From: Flavobacteriales bacterium
GTDB lineage: Bacteria > Bacteroidota > Bacteroidia > Flavobacteriales_D > Sanyastnellaceae
DNA length: 64,000 nucleotides
Reading direction: 5' to 3'
NCBI GenBank assembly: GCA_027491215.1
Contig: JAIXWP010000138.1
Coordinates: forward strand, 1 to 64,000
A model generated the notes under the pieces. It was not told the DNA's origin. It did no database searches and saw only the letters and a program-made list of their open reading frames with translations. The position numbers and the translations under genes are program-made. Shown here piece by piece: positions 47,428-56,803 of the stretch (position 1 is its first letter; each line of letters opens with the position of its first letter).

Positions 47428-49829
47428 AAAGGAACATCCGCAAGATTGCCGTCATTGGTTCAGGAGTAATGGGCTCCCGAATCGCTTGTCACTACGCCAA
47501 TATTGGAGTGCAAGTACTTCTATTAGACATAGCACCGAACCAACTCACAGAGTTGGAGGCTGCGAAAGGACTGACTTTGGAGAGCAAAGTTGTTCGCAAC
47601 AGAATTGTGAACGATGCTCTGCAAGCAGCACTTACATCCAACCCCTCACCGATTTACCAAAAGAAATTTGCTTCAAGAATTTCTACCGGCAATCTCACTG
47701 ATGACATTGCTAAAATTAAAGATGTAGACTGGATTATTGAAGTGGTAACAGAGCGTCTTGATATCAAACAAAAAGTTTTTGAATCTATTGAAGCGCACTG
47801 TAAACCTGGAACTATCGTTACGACAAACACTTCAGGTATTCCGATCAAACTCTTGATTCAAAACAGAAGTGAAGATTTTGTAAAAAACTTCTGCGGAACA
47901 CACTTTTTCAATCCACCCCGCTACTTGAAATTATTGGAGATAATTCCTAGCGAAAAAACAGATCAGGAGCTCATAGCGTTCCTAGAAGATTACGGGCAAC
48001 GATATCTTGGAAAAACTGTTGTTCGATGTAAAGACACTCCTGCATTCATCGCCAATAGAATTGGTGTGTATAGCATACAGGCCTTATTCCATATCGTAGA
48101 AGAAATGGGACTTCGCGTTGAAGAAGTAGATAAGCTGACCGGCCCTGTACTTGGCCGCCCGAAGAGCGCAACTTTCCGCACTTGCGATGTTGTTGGACTA
48201 GATACTCTTGTTCATGTTGCAAATGGTGTCCGTGAAAACTGTCCTGAAGATGAAGCCAAGGCAGCGTTTGAAATACCTGATTTCATTTCGAAAATGGTAG
48301 CCGAAAATAGACTTGGCGACAAAACCAAAGGTGGTTTCTACAAGAAGACAAAAGATGAAAAAGGTAAAACAGAAATTCTTTCTCTTAACCTAACTACTGG
48401 TGAATATGAGCCTCAACAAAAAGCAAAATTTGCAACTCTTGAGGCCACAAAAATGATCGATGATCTGGGCCAGCGTATACCAGTTCTATACAACGGAAAA
48501 GATAAAGCAGGTGAATTCTATAAAAAGAGCTTCCTAAATCTATTCGCGTATGTTTCTCATCGCATTCCAGAAATCAGCGATGAGCTCTATCGCATAGATG
48601 ACGCTATGAAAGCCGGCTTTGGCTGGGCAATGGGACCTTTTGAATACTGGGAAAAAATTGGCGTATCAAAAGTTCTTAGCGATGCGAAAGCGATGGATAT
48701 TCAAATCGCTCCATGGGTAGAAGAGATGATTTCTAAAGGCCATCAAAGCTTCTACAATTTGGCCGATGGTAAAAAATACTTCTACGATATTGCTTCGAAA
48801 TCGTCGCAATTGGTGCCAAGCAACGAACGAATGATCGTTCTGTCACATCTTCCTGATAACAGTATTGTTTGGCAAAATAAAAATGTAACAGTTCGTCACA
48901 TTGGTGATAGCATACTCGCTTGTTCGTGGAAAACAAAAATGAATACCATCGGTAGCGAGGTTATTCAAGGACTTCACAAAGCAATGGACATTGCCGAAGC
49001 TTCTTACAAAGGGCTGGTATTGTTCAATGATGATGAACACTTCAGCGCTGGTGCAAATGTAGGACTCATCTTTATGCTCGCTGCCGAGCAAGAATATGAA
49101 GAGCTCGATCTTGCTGTTCGTGCATTCCAAAATACAACCATGCGACTTCGCACTTGCAGCGTTCCTGTAATCGCTGCGCCGCACTCTCTCGCACTTGGCG
49201 GAGGTTGCGAAATTTCAATGCACTGCGATAAAGTTGTAGCACATGCTGAACTCTACATGGGGCTCGTTGAATTCGGCGTTGGAATTATTCCTGGTGGAGG
49301 CGGCACTAAAGAGTTTGCATTGCGATGCGGTGATGAAATCAAAGAAGGCGATATAAGAATTAATACATTCAGAAAACGATTCTTGACGGTGGGTCAAGCA
49401 AAAGTTTCTACCTCTGCGCATGAAGCCTTTGAACTCGGTTACCTCCGCGAAGGAATAGATGAAGTTGTTGTAAGTCGTGAACTTCAACTTGCGAGAGCGA
49501 AAGAAGCTGCGCTAGAGTTGTATAATAAAGGATACGTTGCTCCTACTCCACGCAAAGACATTTACATTCTAGGTCAAGAAGGTCTTGGTATTGTCTATGT
49601 CGGTGCAAATAGCATGTTCAGTGGAAACTATATCAGCGAGCATGATCAAGTAATCTCTGAAAAATTGGGCTTCGCACTTGCCGGTGGTGATCTCTCACAA
49701 CCACAACAAGTAAGCGAGCAATATCTCCTCGACCTAGAAAGAAAAGCATTCCTTGAATTGTGTACTAAAAAGAAAACACTCGAGCGCATGCAAAGTCTGT
49801 TGACTACAGGTAAAATTTTAAGAAACTAA
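47424..49829 (+). CDS. 3-hydroxyacyl-CoA dehydrogenase / enoyl-CoA hydratase (bifunctional)
   Basis: IRKIAVIGSGVMGSRIACHYANIGVQVLLLDI; FCGTHFFNPPRYLKLLEIIP; C-terminal crotonase segment NDDEHFSAGANVGLI...HSLALGGGCEISMHCDKVVAHAELYMGLVEFGVGIIPGGGGTKE. Confidence 0.95.
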   Translation: MKRNIRKIAVIGSGVMGSRIACHYANIGVQVLLLDIAPNQLTELEAAKGLTLESKVVRNRIVNDALQAALTSNPSPIYQKKFASRISTGNLTDDIAKIKDVDWIIEVVTERLDIKQKVFESIEAHCKPGTIVTTNTSGIPIKLLIQNRSEDFVKNFCGTHFFNPPRYLKLLEIIPSEKTDQELIAFLEDYGQRYLGKTVVRCKDTPAFIANRIGVYSIQALFHIVEEMGLRVEEVDKLTGPVLGRPKSATFRTCDVVGLDTLVHVANGVRENCPEDEAKAAFEIPDFISKMVAENRLGDKTKGGFYKKTKDEKGKTEILSLNLTTGEYEPQQKAKFATLEATKMIDDLGQRIPVLYNGKDKAGEFYKKSFLNLFAYVSHRIPEISDELYRIDDAMKAGFGWAMGPFEYWEKIGVSKVLSDAKAMDIQIAPWVEEMISKGHQSFYNLADGKKYFYDIASKSSQLVPSNERMIVLSHLPDNSIVWQNKNVTVRHIGDSILACSWKTKMNTIGSEVIQGLHKAMDIAEASYKGLVLFNDDEHFSAGANVGLIFMLAAEQEYEELDLAVRAFQNTTMRLRTCSVPVIAAPHSLALGGGCEISMHCDKVVAHAELYMGLVEFGVGIIPGGGGTKEFALRCGDEIKEGDIRINTFRKRFLTVGQAKVSTSAHEAFELGYLREGIDEVVVSRELQLARAKEAALELYNKGYVAPTPRKDIYILGQEGLGIVYVGANSMFSGNYISEHDQVISEKLGFALAGGDLSQPQQVSEQYLLDLERKAFLELCTKKKTLERMQSLLTTGKILRN

Positions 49830-49843
49830 AAAAACGCACGAGC

Positions 49844-51019
49844 ATGAATGCATATATCATTGGAGGCTATAGAACAGCCGTTGGAAAAGCACCTCGCGGT
49901 TTTTACAAATTTGTAAGACCCGACGAACTCGGTGCGAAAGTGATCAAAAAACTAGTGAGCGATTTTCCTCAACTAGATCAAAATAAAATTGACGACATCA
50001 TCGTAGGAAATGCGACGCCAGAAGCCGAACAAGGACTTAATGTTGGCCGCATGATTTCTTTGATGGGACTAGACACAGTCAAGGTTCCAGGAATGACAGT
50101 GAACAGATATTGTTCATCTGGACTTGAAACAATTGCTATTGCTGCAGCAAAAATTCACGCAGGATTAAGCGACTGCATCATAGCTGGTGGAGTTGAAACA
50201 ATGAGCCCAATTCCATTCGGTGGTTGGAGAATTGTTCCTCATCATCAACTAGCAAAAAGTAATCCTGACTGGTACTGGAACATGGGACTAACAGCGGAAG
50301 CTGTTGCGAAAGAATTTTCAGTATCTCGTGAAGATCAAGATGAATTCTCGCTTAAGTCACATCAAAAAGCAGTAAGCGCAATTGAGTCAGGTAAATTCAA
50401 AAATGAAATTGTTCCGATTGAGGTAACAGAAATATTTCTTGATGCTAATGAAAAAAGACAAGAAAGAAAATACGTTGTTGATACAGATGAAGGTCCAAGA
50501 AAAGACTCGACAAAAGAAGCTCTTGCAAAACTAAAACCAGTATTTGATGCTAGAGGAAGTGTTACTGCTGGTAATAGCAGCCAAACCTCTGACGGCGCGG
50601 CATTCGTAATGATTGTTTCAGAAAAAATGCTGAAAGAACTGAATGTAAAGCCGCTTGCAAAACTTTTGAGCTATCACGTATCAGGCCTTGAGCCTCGCAT
50701 TATGGGTGTAGGTCCTATTTATGCGATTCCCGAAGCTGTAAAAAAAGCAGGACTTCAACTTTCAGACATTGATCTTTTTGAATTGAATGAAGCGTTTGCT
50801 TCACAAAGTTTAGCGGTGATCCGTGAACTCGGACTTGATCCATCAAAGATAAATGTGAATGGAGGTGCAATCGCTCTTGGTCACCCACTAGGTTGCACAG
50901 GAGCAAAACTCACCGTTCAGTTAATGAATGAAATGAGAAGACAAAACAAAAAATACGGCGTAGTTACAATGTGCGTAGGTACAGGTCAAGGCGCTGCTGG
51001 AGTATTCGAACTATTGTGA
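49844..51019 (+). CDS. Acetyl-CoA acyltransferase (thiolase)
   Basis: [84 protein letters not shown]. Confidence 0.96.
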   Translation: MNAYIIGGYRTAVGKAPRGFYKFVRPDELGAKVIKKLVSDFPQLDQNKIDDIIVGNATPEAEQGLNVGRMISLMGLDTVKVPGMTVNRYCSSGLETIAIAAAKIHAGLSDCIIAGGVETMSPIPFGGWRIVPHHQLAKSNPDWYWNMGLTAEAVAKEFSVSREDQDEFSLKSHQKAVSAIESGKFKNEIVPIEVTEIFLDANEKRQERKYVVDTDEGPRKDSTKEALAKLKPVFDARGSVTAGNSSQTSDGAAFVMIVSEKMLKELNVKPLAKLLSYHVSGLEPRIMGVGPIYAIPEAVKKAGLQLSDIDLFELNEAFASQSLAVIRELGLDPSKINVNGGAIALGHPLGCTGAKLTVQLMNEMRRQNKKYGVVTMCVGTGQGAAGVFELL

Positions 51020-51042
51020 ACCAATTATAAAAATTGAAGACC

Positions 51043-52833
51043 ATGTCAGAAACAAAATTAAAAGCAATAACGGGCGGTGAATTCTTGATTCGTCCGACAC
51101 AAGCATCAGACATTTTCATTCCAGAAGAATGGACAGAAGAGCAGGTGATGATGAAAAAAATGTGTGAAGATTTCGTCAATCAAGATATCGTTCCTCGCCT
51201 CGAAGCGATCGATCATCAAGAGGAAGGATTGATGGAAAGCATCATGGATAAGGCAGGAGAACTTGGACTTCTCGGAGTATCTGTACCGGAAGATCTAGGT
51301 GGTATGGGAATGGATTTCAAAACATCTATGCTATGCACCGAAGCCTTGGGTCAAGGTCACAGTTTCTCAGTAGCCTATGGCGCGCACACAGGAATTGGCA
51401 CTCTTCCTATCCTTTATTATGGAAATGAAGAGCAAAAGAAAAAGTACATTCCTAAGCTCGCTACAGGCGAATGGAAGGGTTGTTACTGCTTAACTGAACC
51501 AGGAAGTGGTTCGGATGCTAATAGTGGTAAAACACGCGCTGTATTAAGCGAAGACGGCAAGCACTACATAATCAACGGACAAAAAATGTGGATCACCAAC
51601 GGTGGCTTCGCTCACGTGCTCACAGTATTCGCGAAAATTGATAATGATGAAAATCTTTCTGCATTCATTCTAACCAGAGATATGGATGGAATCACATACA
51701 ATGCTGAAGAAAAGAAGATGGGTATCAAAGGAAGCAGCACTCGCCAAATCTTCTTTAACAACGTAAAAGTTCCAGTTGAAAACCTACTTAGCGATAGAGG
51801 TAACGGATTTAAGATCGCAGTAAACATCTTGAACATTGGTCGAATCAAACTTGCAGGTGGTGTTCTTGGAGGAGCAAAAGGAGTCGTAACAGACAGCATC
51901 AAATACGCGAACGAGCGCGAGCAATTTGGTAGACCAATTTCTAAATACGGAGCGATTCGTCATAAACTAGCTGAACAAACCATTCGTTGCTATGCAGTCG
52001 AGAGCGCCCTTTATCGAGCGACTCAAAATATTGACGACGCTATCAATGCACTTATTGCAGGCGGAATGGATAAAGGACAAGCAGTACTCAAAGGCATCGC
52101 GTCGTTTGCTCCAGAATGTGCTATCCTAAAAGTATTCGGATCTGAAGCATTAGATTACTGCGTAGATGAAGGTGTTCAGATTTTTGGTGGTATGGGCTAT
52201 AGCGCTGAAACCCGCATGGAGAAAAGCTATCGCGACTCTCGTATCAATCGTATCTTCGAAGGAACAAACGAAATTAATCGTCTCCTTACAGTAGATATGA
52301 TATTGAAAAAAGCCATGAAAGGTGAGCTAGATTTAATGGGCCCAGCAATGTCAGTTGCAAATGAATTGATGTCTATCCCTGACTTTGGCGATGCACCAAG
52401 TAATGTGTTCGAGCAATCTCATGAGATCATCCAACGCTTTAAAAAAGCTCTTCTTCTTGTAGCAGGCGCAGCAGTGCAAAAACTTGCAATGCAGCTTCAG
52501 AAAGAGCAAGAAGTACTGATGGGAATTGCAGACATTGCCATTCAAGTTTACGCTGCAGAGAGCACGCTGCTTCGCACCGAAAAACTAGCTTCCATCAAAG
52601 GCGAAGAGGCGATCCAAGCACAAATTGAAATGATGCGTTGCTTCATCTATTCTGCAGGTGAGAAGATTCACTCAGCCGGAAAAGAAACACTCATTTCATT
52701 CGCGGAAGGTGATGAACTAAAAATGATGTTGATGGGATTGAGAAGATTCTCTAAAGTAGAACCTTTCAACATTAAAGAATCACGCCGAGTAATTTCTGCT
52801 AAGATGATTGAAGCAAATGAATATTGCTTCTAA
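51043..52833 (+). CDS. Acyl-CoA dehydrogenase
   Basis: YCLTEPGSGSDANSGKTRAVLSEDGKHYIINGQKMWITNGGFAHV...YANEREQFGRPISKYGAIRHKLAEQ...GVQIFGGMGYSAETRMEKSYRDSRINRIFEGTNEINR. Confidence 0.96.
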   Translation: MSETKLKAITGGEFLIRPTQASDIFIPEEWTEEQVMMKKMCEDFVNQDIVPRLEAIDHQEEGLMESIMDKAGELGLLGVSVPEDLGGMGMDFKTSMLCTEALGQGHSFSVAYGAHTGIGTLPILYYGNEEQKKKYIPKLATGEWKGCYCLTEPGSGSDANSGKTRAVLSEDGKHYIINGQKMWITNGGFAHVLTVFAKIDNDENLSAFILTRDMDGITYNAEEKKMGIKGSSTRQIFFNNVKVPVENLLSDRGNGFKIAVNILNIGRIKLAGGVLGGAKGVVTDSIKYANEREQFGRPISKYGAIRHKLAEQTIRCYAVESALYRATQNIDDAINALIAGGMDKGQAVLKGIASFAPECAILKVFGSEALDYCVDEGVQIFGGMGYSAETRMEKSYRDSRINRIFEGTNEINRLLTVDMILKKAMKGELDLMGPAMSVANELMSIPDFGDAPSNVFEQSHEIIQRFKKALLLVAGAAVQKLAMQLQKEQEVLMGIADIAIQVYAAESTLLRTEKLASIKGEEAIQAQIEMMRCFIYSAGEKIHSAGKETLISFAEGDELKMMLMGLRRFSKVEPFNIKESRRVISAKMIEANEYCF

Positions 52834-52853
52834 AAGATATTGATCAATAAAAA

Positions 52854-52886
52854 ATAAGGCTCGAAAATTTCGAGCCTTATTTTTTT
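52854..52886. terminator. Rho-independent terminator (end of beta-oxidation operon / convergent TIGR02757 gene)
   Basis: AAAATAAGGCTCGAAAATTTCGAGCCTTATTTTTTT. Confidence 0.8.
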
Positions 52887-53647
52887 GAATTTACTCCTAT
52901 ACTGAAAAGAGCAAAATCATATTTTACAGGATCTTTAGCGTCCATCTTTCGGAGCACCGACATCAATTCCTCTAGGGCCGTCCAATCATTTTGCTTTCTG
53001 GTTAAAAGCTTTAACTCTCTCGCTACATTGCCCGTATGCACATCTAGTGGCATAGCAAGCACGGAAGGATTCAATTTTGTCCAAAGTCCAAAATCTACCT
53101 GCTTCTCGTTCGACCTTACCATCCATCGCAAGAACATATTCAAACGCTTTGAAGAAGAACCAGATATTGGATTAGAAACATGCTTTGCGCTGCGCTCAGG
53201 ATATTTAATATTAAAAAAATGAGCTCTAAAACTCATGATGGCGGTGCGAATATCCTGACCATCATAGTGGCTAGTGAAAGCATTTTCTAAAGACTCTGAA
53301 TGCTTGTAGATATGCTGTAATGCGCTACAAAAAAATTTACAATCTTCGGCGTTGAACGTTCTATGAACCACGCCATCCAATACTTTCAAATCCTTTTTTG
53401 AATGATTAAGAATGAACTCAAATGGCTTTTCGTCCATACGTTCCATTATTCCATTTGCACTTTTGATAATCGATTTTCGATTTCCCCAAGCCAAAGAAGC
53501 AGCAAAGAATGCGGCTATTTCAACATCTTGTTTTAGTGAGAATCGATGAGGGATGGAAATAGGATCTTCTGTAATAAACTGCGGATGCTCATATCGCTCC
53601 GCCTCTTCATCCAAGAAGTATTTTAATTCGAGTAATTCCTTTTTCAT
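52877..53647 (-). CDS. TIGR02757-like conserved protein
   Basis: Pattern HPQFITEDPISIPHRFSLKQDVEIAAFFAASLAWGNRKSIIKSANGIMERMDEKPFEFI...KRLNMFLRWMVRSNEKQVDFGLWTKLNPSVLAMPLDVHTGNVARELKLLTRKQNDW...DPVKYDFALFSIGV. Confidence 0.85.
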   Translation of the reverse strand: MKKELLELKYFLDEEAERYEHPQFITEDPISIPHRFSLKQDVEIAAFFAASLAWGNRKSIIKSANGIMERMDEKPFEFILNHSKKDLKVLDGVVHRTFNAEDCKFFCSALQHIYKHSESLENAFTSHYDGQDIRTAIMSFRAHFFNIKYPERSAKHVSNPISGSSSKRLNMFLRWMVRSNEKQVDFGLWTKLNPSVLAMPLDVHTGNVARELKLLTRKQNDWTALEELMSVLRKMDAKDPVKYDFALFSIGVNSKK

Positions 53648-54312
53648 TTTGCCTCACCCATGAGTGCAAATTGTAAAATGTTCGCCCCCATTTTTAACGC
53701 CTTCGTTCTTGCTTCTTCTGAATCACGGTGTACTTCGGGATCTTCCCATCCATCGCCCAAATCGCATTCTACATCATAAAAACAAACAAGTCTTCCCTCG
53801 TAGACCAAGCCCAGACCTTGGGGCGCCTTTCCATCATGTTCGTGCACCTTTGGAAGTCCCGTAGGGAAATCATAAGTCTGATGATAGATTGGATGACCAA
53901 ATGGTAATTCTATGAAATCAATTTCTGGAAAAACCTTTTTCATTTCCTTTCGCACAAACTTGTCCATGCCATAGTTGTCAGATATGTGCAAGAAACCACC
54001 ACCCAACAAATACGCGCGAAGATTACTAGCATCACTTGGAGAAAACACCACATTGCCGTGACCAGTCATGTGAATGAATGGATAGTTATTAATCTCAGGA
54101 GAACTCACATCAACATAAGGGACGGTCTCATCAATATTCATGTTCAATTGACGATTCACCCACTTTACAAGGTTAGGAACACTCGTAGGGTTAGAATAAT
54201 AATCTCCGCCTCCTTTGTATTTCATCACAGCTATTTGGTATGACGGAGCCATGAATGACACGCTCGCCAACCAAATCAACATTATCATACCTAGAATACT
54301 CCACTTCTTCAT
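53644..54312 (-). CDS. DUF4159-like secreted protein
   Basis: KYKGGGDYYSNPTSVPNLVKWVNRQLNM..., YPFIHMTGHGNVVFSPSDASNLRAYLLGGGFLHISDNYGMDKFVRKEMKKVFPE. Confidence 0.85.
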   Translation of the reverse strand: MKKWSILGMIMLIWLASVSFMAPSYQIAVMKYKGGGDYYSNPTSVPNLVKWVNRQLNMNIDETVPYVDVSSPEINNYPFIHMTGHGNVVFSPSDASNLRAYLLGGGFLHISDNYGMDKFVRKEMKKVFPEIDFIELPFGHPIYHQTYDFPTGLPKVHEHDGKAPQGLGLVYEGRLVCFYDVECDLGDGWEDPEVHRDSEEARTKALKMGANILQFALMGEAK

Positions 54313-54327
54313 AATCCTATTCTTTTA

Positions 54328-55059
54328 TCACTTCTTTTCAAATTGTCTGCAGCCATAAAGATAATAATCATCGCTGGCCTCATAATATTTCATATTGATA
54401 CACTTCTGCAAATAGTAACAAACGGAATCAGCCCCACTGTAAGGGATTCCTCGATGTACTTTCGACATGAGATAATAAACCTTTGGTGACTTTGAATGCT
54501 CTTTCAAAAGCTTCAAAGCCTCTGGATATATTATATCAACAGAATTATATTTCATCATCAATTCAAGTCGTGCAGCCTTTGCCTCATATCTGCTAGGATC
54601 CATTGCTATAGCCTCTTCTAGCAATCGCATCTTTTCATCATAAGTGTCACGCACGCACATCGGAACCATCGCGAGTACATCGTAATTTTTCACACCAAGT
54701 GTATATGCTCTTACATAAACTTCACACTCTGACTCTTTATCCCTCAATCGTTGGTAAACCAACCCAAGTCGCAAATATGGGTGGGCATTCATCTTATCTC
54801 TTTCAATAAAATCATTGTAGAAATTGCGAGCATCCATCCATTTGTTCATCGCTTCAAGACACTTCCCTTTTCCTTCCCAGGCAGGAGTGTATGCGCTATC
54901 TGCGCGAAGGGCAGCCTCAAATCTCTCCATTGCATCGGCCGCATTATTTTCTGAGAGAAGTTTATTCCCCATATCGCAATACTCTTGCGCACTTGGCCAA
55001 CAGCCAGTTATTGTAAAAAGCACAAAAAGCCCTAGGATATAAGCTCCAATTCTTTTCAT
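54328..55059 (-). CDS. TPR-repeat lipoprotein
   Basis: Lipobox LFTITGC; TPR-like helices NAADAMERFEAALRADSAYTPAWEGKGKCLEAMNKW. Confidence 0.8.
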   Translation of the reverse strand: MKRIGAYILGLFVLFTITGCWPSAQEYCDMGNKLLSENNAADAMERFEAALRADSAYTPAWEGKGKCLEAMNKWMDARNFYNDFIERDKMNAHPYLRLGLVYQRLRDKESECEVYVRAYTLGVKNYDVLAMVPMCVRDTYDEKMRLLEEAIAMDPSRYEAKAARLELMMKYNSVDIIYPEALKLLKEHSKSPKVYYLMSKVHRGIPYSGADSVCYYLQKCINMKYYEASDDYYLYGCRQFEKK

Positions 55060-55433
55060 AGCGCAGCGATCATAGAAATTTCAACTCTTGCATTCTTTGG
55101 CAAAACAGAAACCTGTACCGTTTCACGTGCAGGAAAATCAGCTGTGAAGTACTTAGCATATTCTTCATTTACTGCAGCAAAATCATTCATATCCTTCAGG
55201 AAAATAGAAGTCTTCAAAACATTTGAAAAGGACATTCCTGCTTCGAGCAGCACAGCTTCGATATTCTTCATCACTTGCTTTGTTTCAGTCGTAGCGTCAG
55301 AAGGATGATATTCTCCATTGGTTGGGTCAATTGCTATTTGCCCACTCATAAACAAAGTTCCGTTGTGTAATACTGCTTGGCTGTATGGTCCAATTGGAGC
55401 AGGAGCAGATTTTGTTTCAATAATTCTTTTCAT
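55056..55433 (-). CDS. RidA family (reactive intermediate/imine deaminase)
   Basis: APAPIGPYSQAVLHNGTLFMSGQIAIDPTNGE...VLKTSIFLKDMNDFAAVNEEYAKYF...ARETVQVSVLPKNARVEISMIA. Confidence 0.95.
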   Translation of the reverse strand: MKRIIETKSAPAPIGPYSQAVLHNGTLFMSGQIAIDPTNGEYHPSDATTETKQVMKNIEAVLLEAGMSFSNVLKTSIFLKDMNDFAAVNEEYAKYFTADFPARETVQVSVLPKNARVEISMIAAL

Positions 55434-56019
55434 ATGTTTTAGAAAAAATAGTCTGTTTTACCGATTCACACCAATTGGTGATCATTTGCATGCCACAAGG
55501 CGTGAGTACACTTTCTGGATGAAATTGTACTGCGCTGATGGGGCGGCTTTTATGTCTTATCGCCATCACAACACCATCGTCATTGATAGCAGTCACTTCT
55601 AAGTCATCTCCAATAATATCAGCAGCCCAACTGTGATAATGGCCAACTTGAAAAGGTGAAGATATATTCTTGAATAAGGTATCATCCTCGATAACAATAC
55701 GTGCTCTTGTTGATTGTCCGTGTAGCACTTGATCCAAGTTTTTCAAGCTCCCCCCGAATGTTTCAACAATTGCTTGAAGTCCCAAACAAACTCCAAGTAC
55801 AGGAGTGTCTTCAGAAAGTTGCTGAAGTAATTGCGGCATAATTCCCGCATCTTTCGGAAGACCTGGCCCAGGTGAAAGAATAATTGCATCAAATAATAAC
55901 GCAGAGTCTATAGAAATTTCATCGTTTCTATAAACCTCCACCTCTACCTCATTTGCTTCTAGGTAGTGAAACAGGTTGAAGGTAAAACTATCATAATTAT
56001 CTAGGAGCAGGACTCTCAC
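55417..56019 (-). CDS. pabA: Anthranilate/aminodeoxychorismate synthase glutamine amidotransferase subunit
   Basis: LLLDNYDSFTFNLFHYLE, ILSPGPGLPKDAG, LGVCLGLQAIVETFGG, AVQFHPESVLTPCGMQMI. Confidence 0.92.
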   Translation of the reverse strand: MRVLLLDNYDSFTFNLFHYLEANEVEVEVYRNDEISIDSALLFDAIILSPGPGLPKDAGIMPQLLQQLSEDTPVLGVCLGLQAIVETFGGSLKNLDQVLHGQSTRARIVIEDDTLFKNISSPFQVGHYHSWAADIIGDDLEVTAINDDGVVMAIRHKSRPISAVQFHPESVLTPCGMQMITNWCESVKQTIFSKTYEKNY

Positions 56020-56065
56020 AACAAATCGGAATCAGAATGGTTTATATTTGTCTAAAGTAACAAAG

Positions 56066-56227
56066 ATGCTTCTCAAAAAAATTCTGTATTATCTAAATCC
56101 TGCTAATCTTTTCAAAAAAGAAAAAGTGGATGTGAACTTGCGTTTCATGCATGGAATCAACAAGATTTCAATTTTGTTGTTTCTAATTTGCATAGTAGTT
56201 ATGGTCGTTCGCGCTGCGACTCGTTAA
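56066..56227 (+). CDS. Small membrane protein, DUF6728-like (53 aa)
   Basis: Direct translation MLLKKILYYLNPANLFKKEKVDVNLRFMHGINKISILLFLICIVVMVVRAATR*; below the ORF-track length cut-off; TATATTTG -7-like box at 56043-56050. Confidence 0.7.
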   Translation: MLLKKILYYLNPANLFKKEKVDVNLRFMHGINKISILLFLICIVVMVVRAATR

Positions 56228-56803
56228 TTACTTCCATCGAACCGAACGCACCATGTGATTGATGTCTTCACGTATGAATGACAGCACTGGTGCTATAGAA
56301 TCAGGATTAGGTTTCACGTTGAAATACAAGCTACCTCTGAAAAAGTGATTCGTGCTATCGGTTACAAAAAACTGTACCTGTGAAGCTGCTTCCCCTTCAA
56401 TATCGTAGATGATTCCGTCAAGTCTGTTTTGCTGATCTTCAATCATTGTCCTTTTTAATGCAGAAGCCTTCACTTCGTGCTTCACAGCAAAGCCATAAGC
56501 ATCCTTCACGAGATCATCGATGTTATTGTTTACATTGAAATAGGTACAATAAATCGTTGCTTTAAATCGAGGATATTGGATATTGAACCAACAACTGTCT
56601 TGTCCGATACGATCTTTAAAAACCTCTACTTTTGAGTAATTCGGTATATCTAATGCGATAGGACAGTCCGCTTGATAACTCGTGTAAGCGTGCTCGGGCA
56701 TTTCGATTCTAAAGTATCCTAAAGGCTTAGGCACAGCACTATCTCTGCAAGAGACCAATGCTCCAATGAGCAAAGCAATTAACCAAACGTTGATTTTATT
56801 CAT
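56228..56803 (-). CDS. gldD: Gliding motility lipoprotein GldD
   Basis: Lipobox GALVSC; PKPLGYFRIEMPEHAYTSYQADCPIALDIPNYSKVE...CWFNIQYPRFKATIYCTYF...QNRLDGIIYDIEGEAASQVQFFVTDSTNHFFRGSLYFNVKPNPDSIAPVLSFIREDI; next to gldE. Confidence 0.9.
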   Translation of the reverse strand: MNKINVWLIALLIGALVSCRDSAVPKPLGYFRIEMPEHAYTSYQADCPIALDIPNYSKVEVFKDRIGQDSCWFNIQYPRFKATIYCTYFNVNNNIDDLVKDAYGFAVKHEVKASALKRTMIEDQQNRLDGIIYDIEGEAASQVQFFVTDSTNHFFRGSLYFNVKPNPDSIAPVLSFIREDINHMVRSVRWK

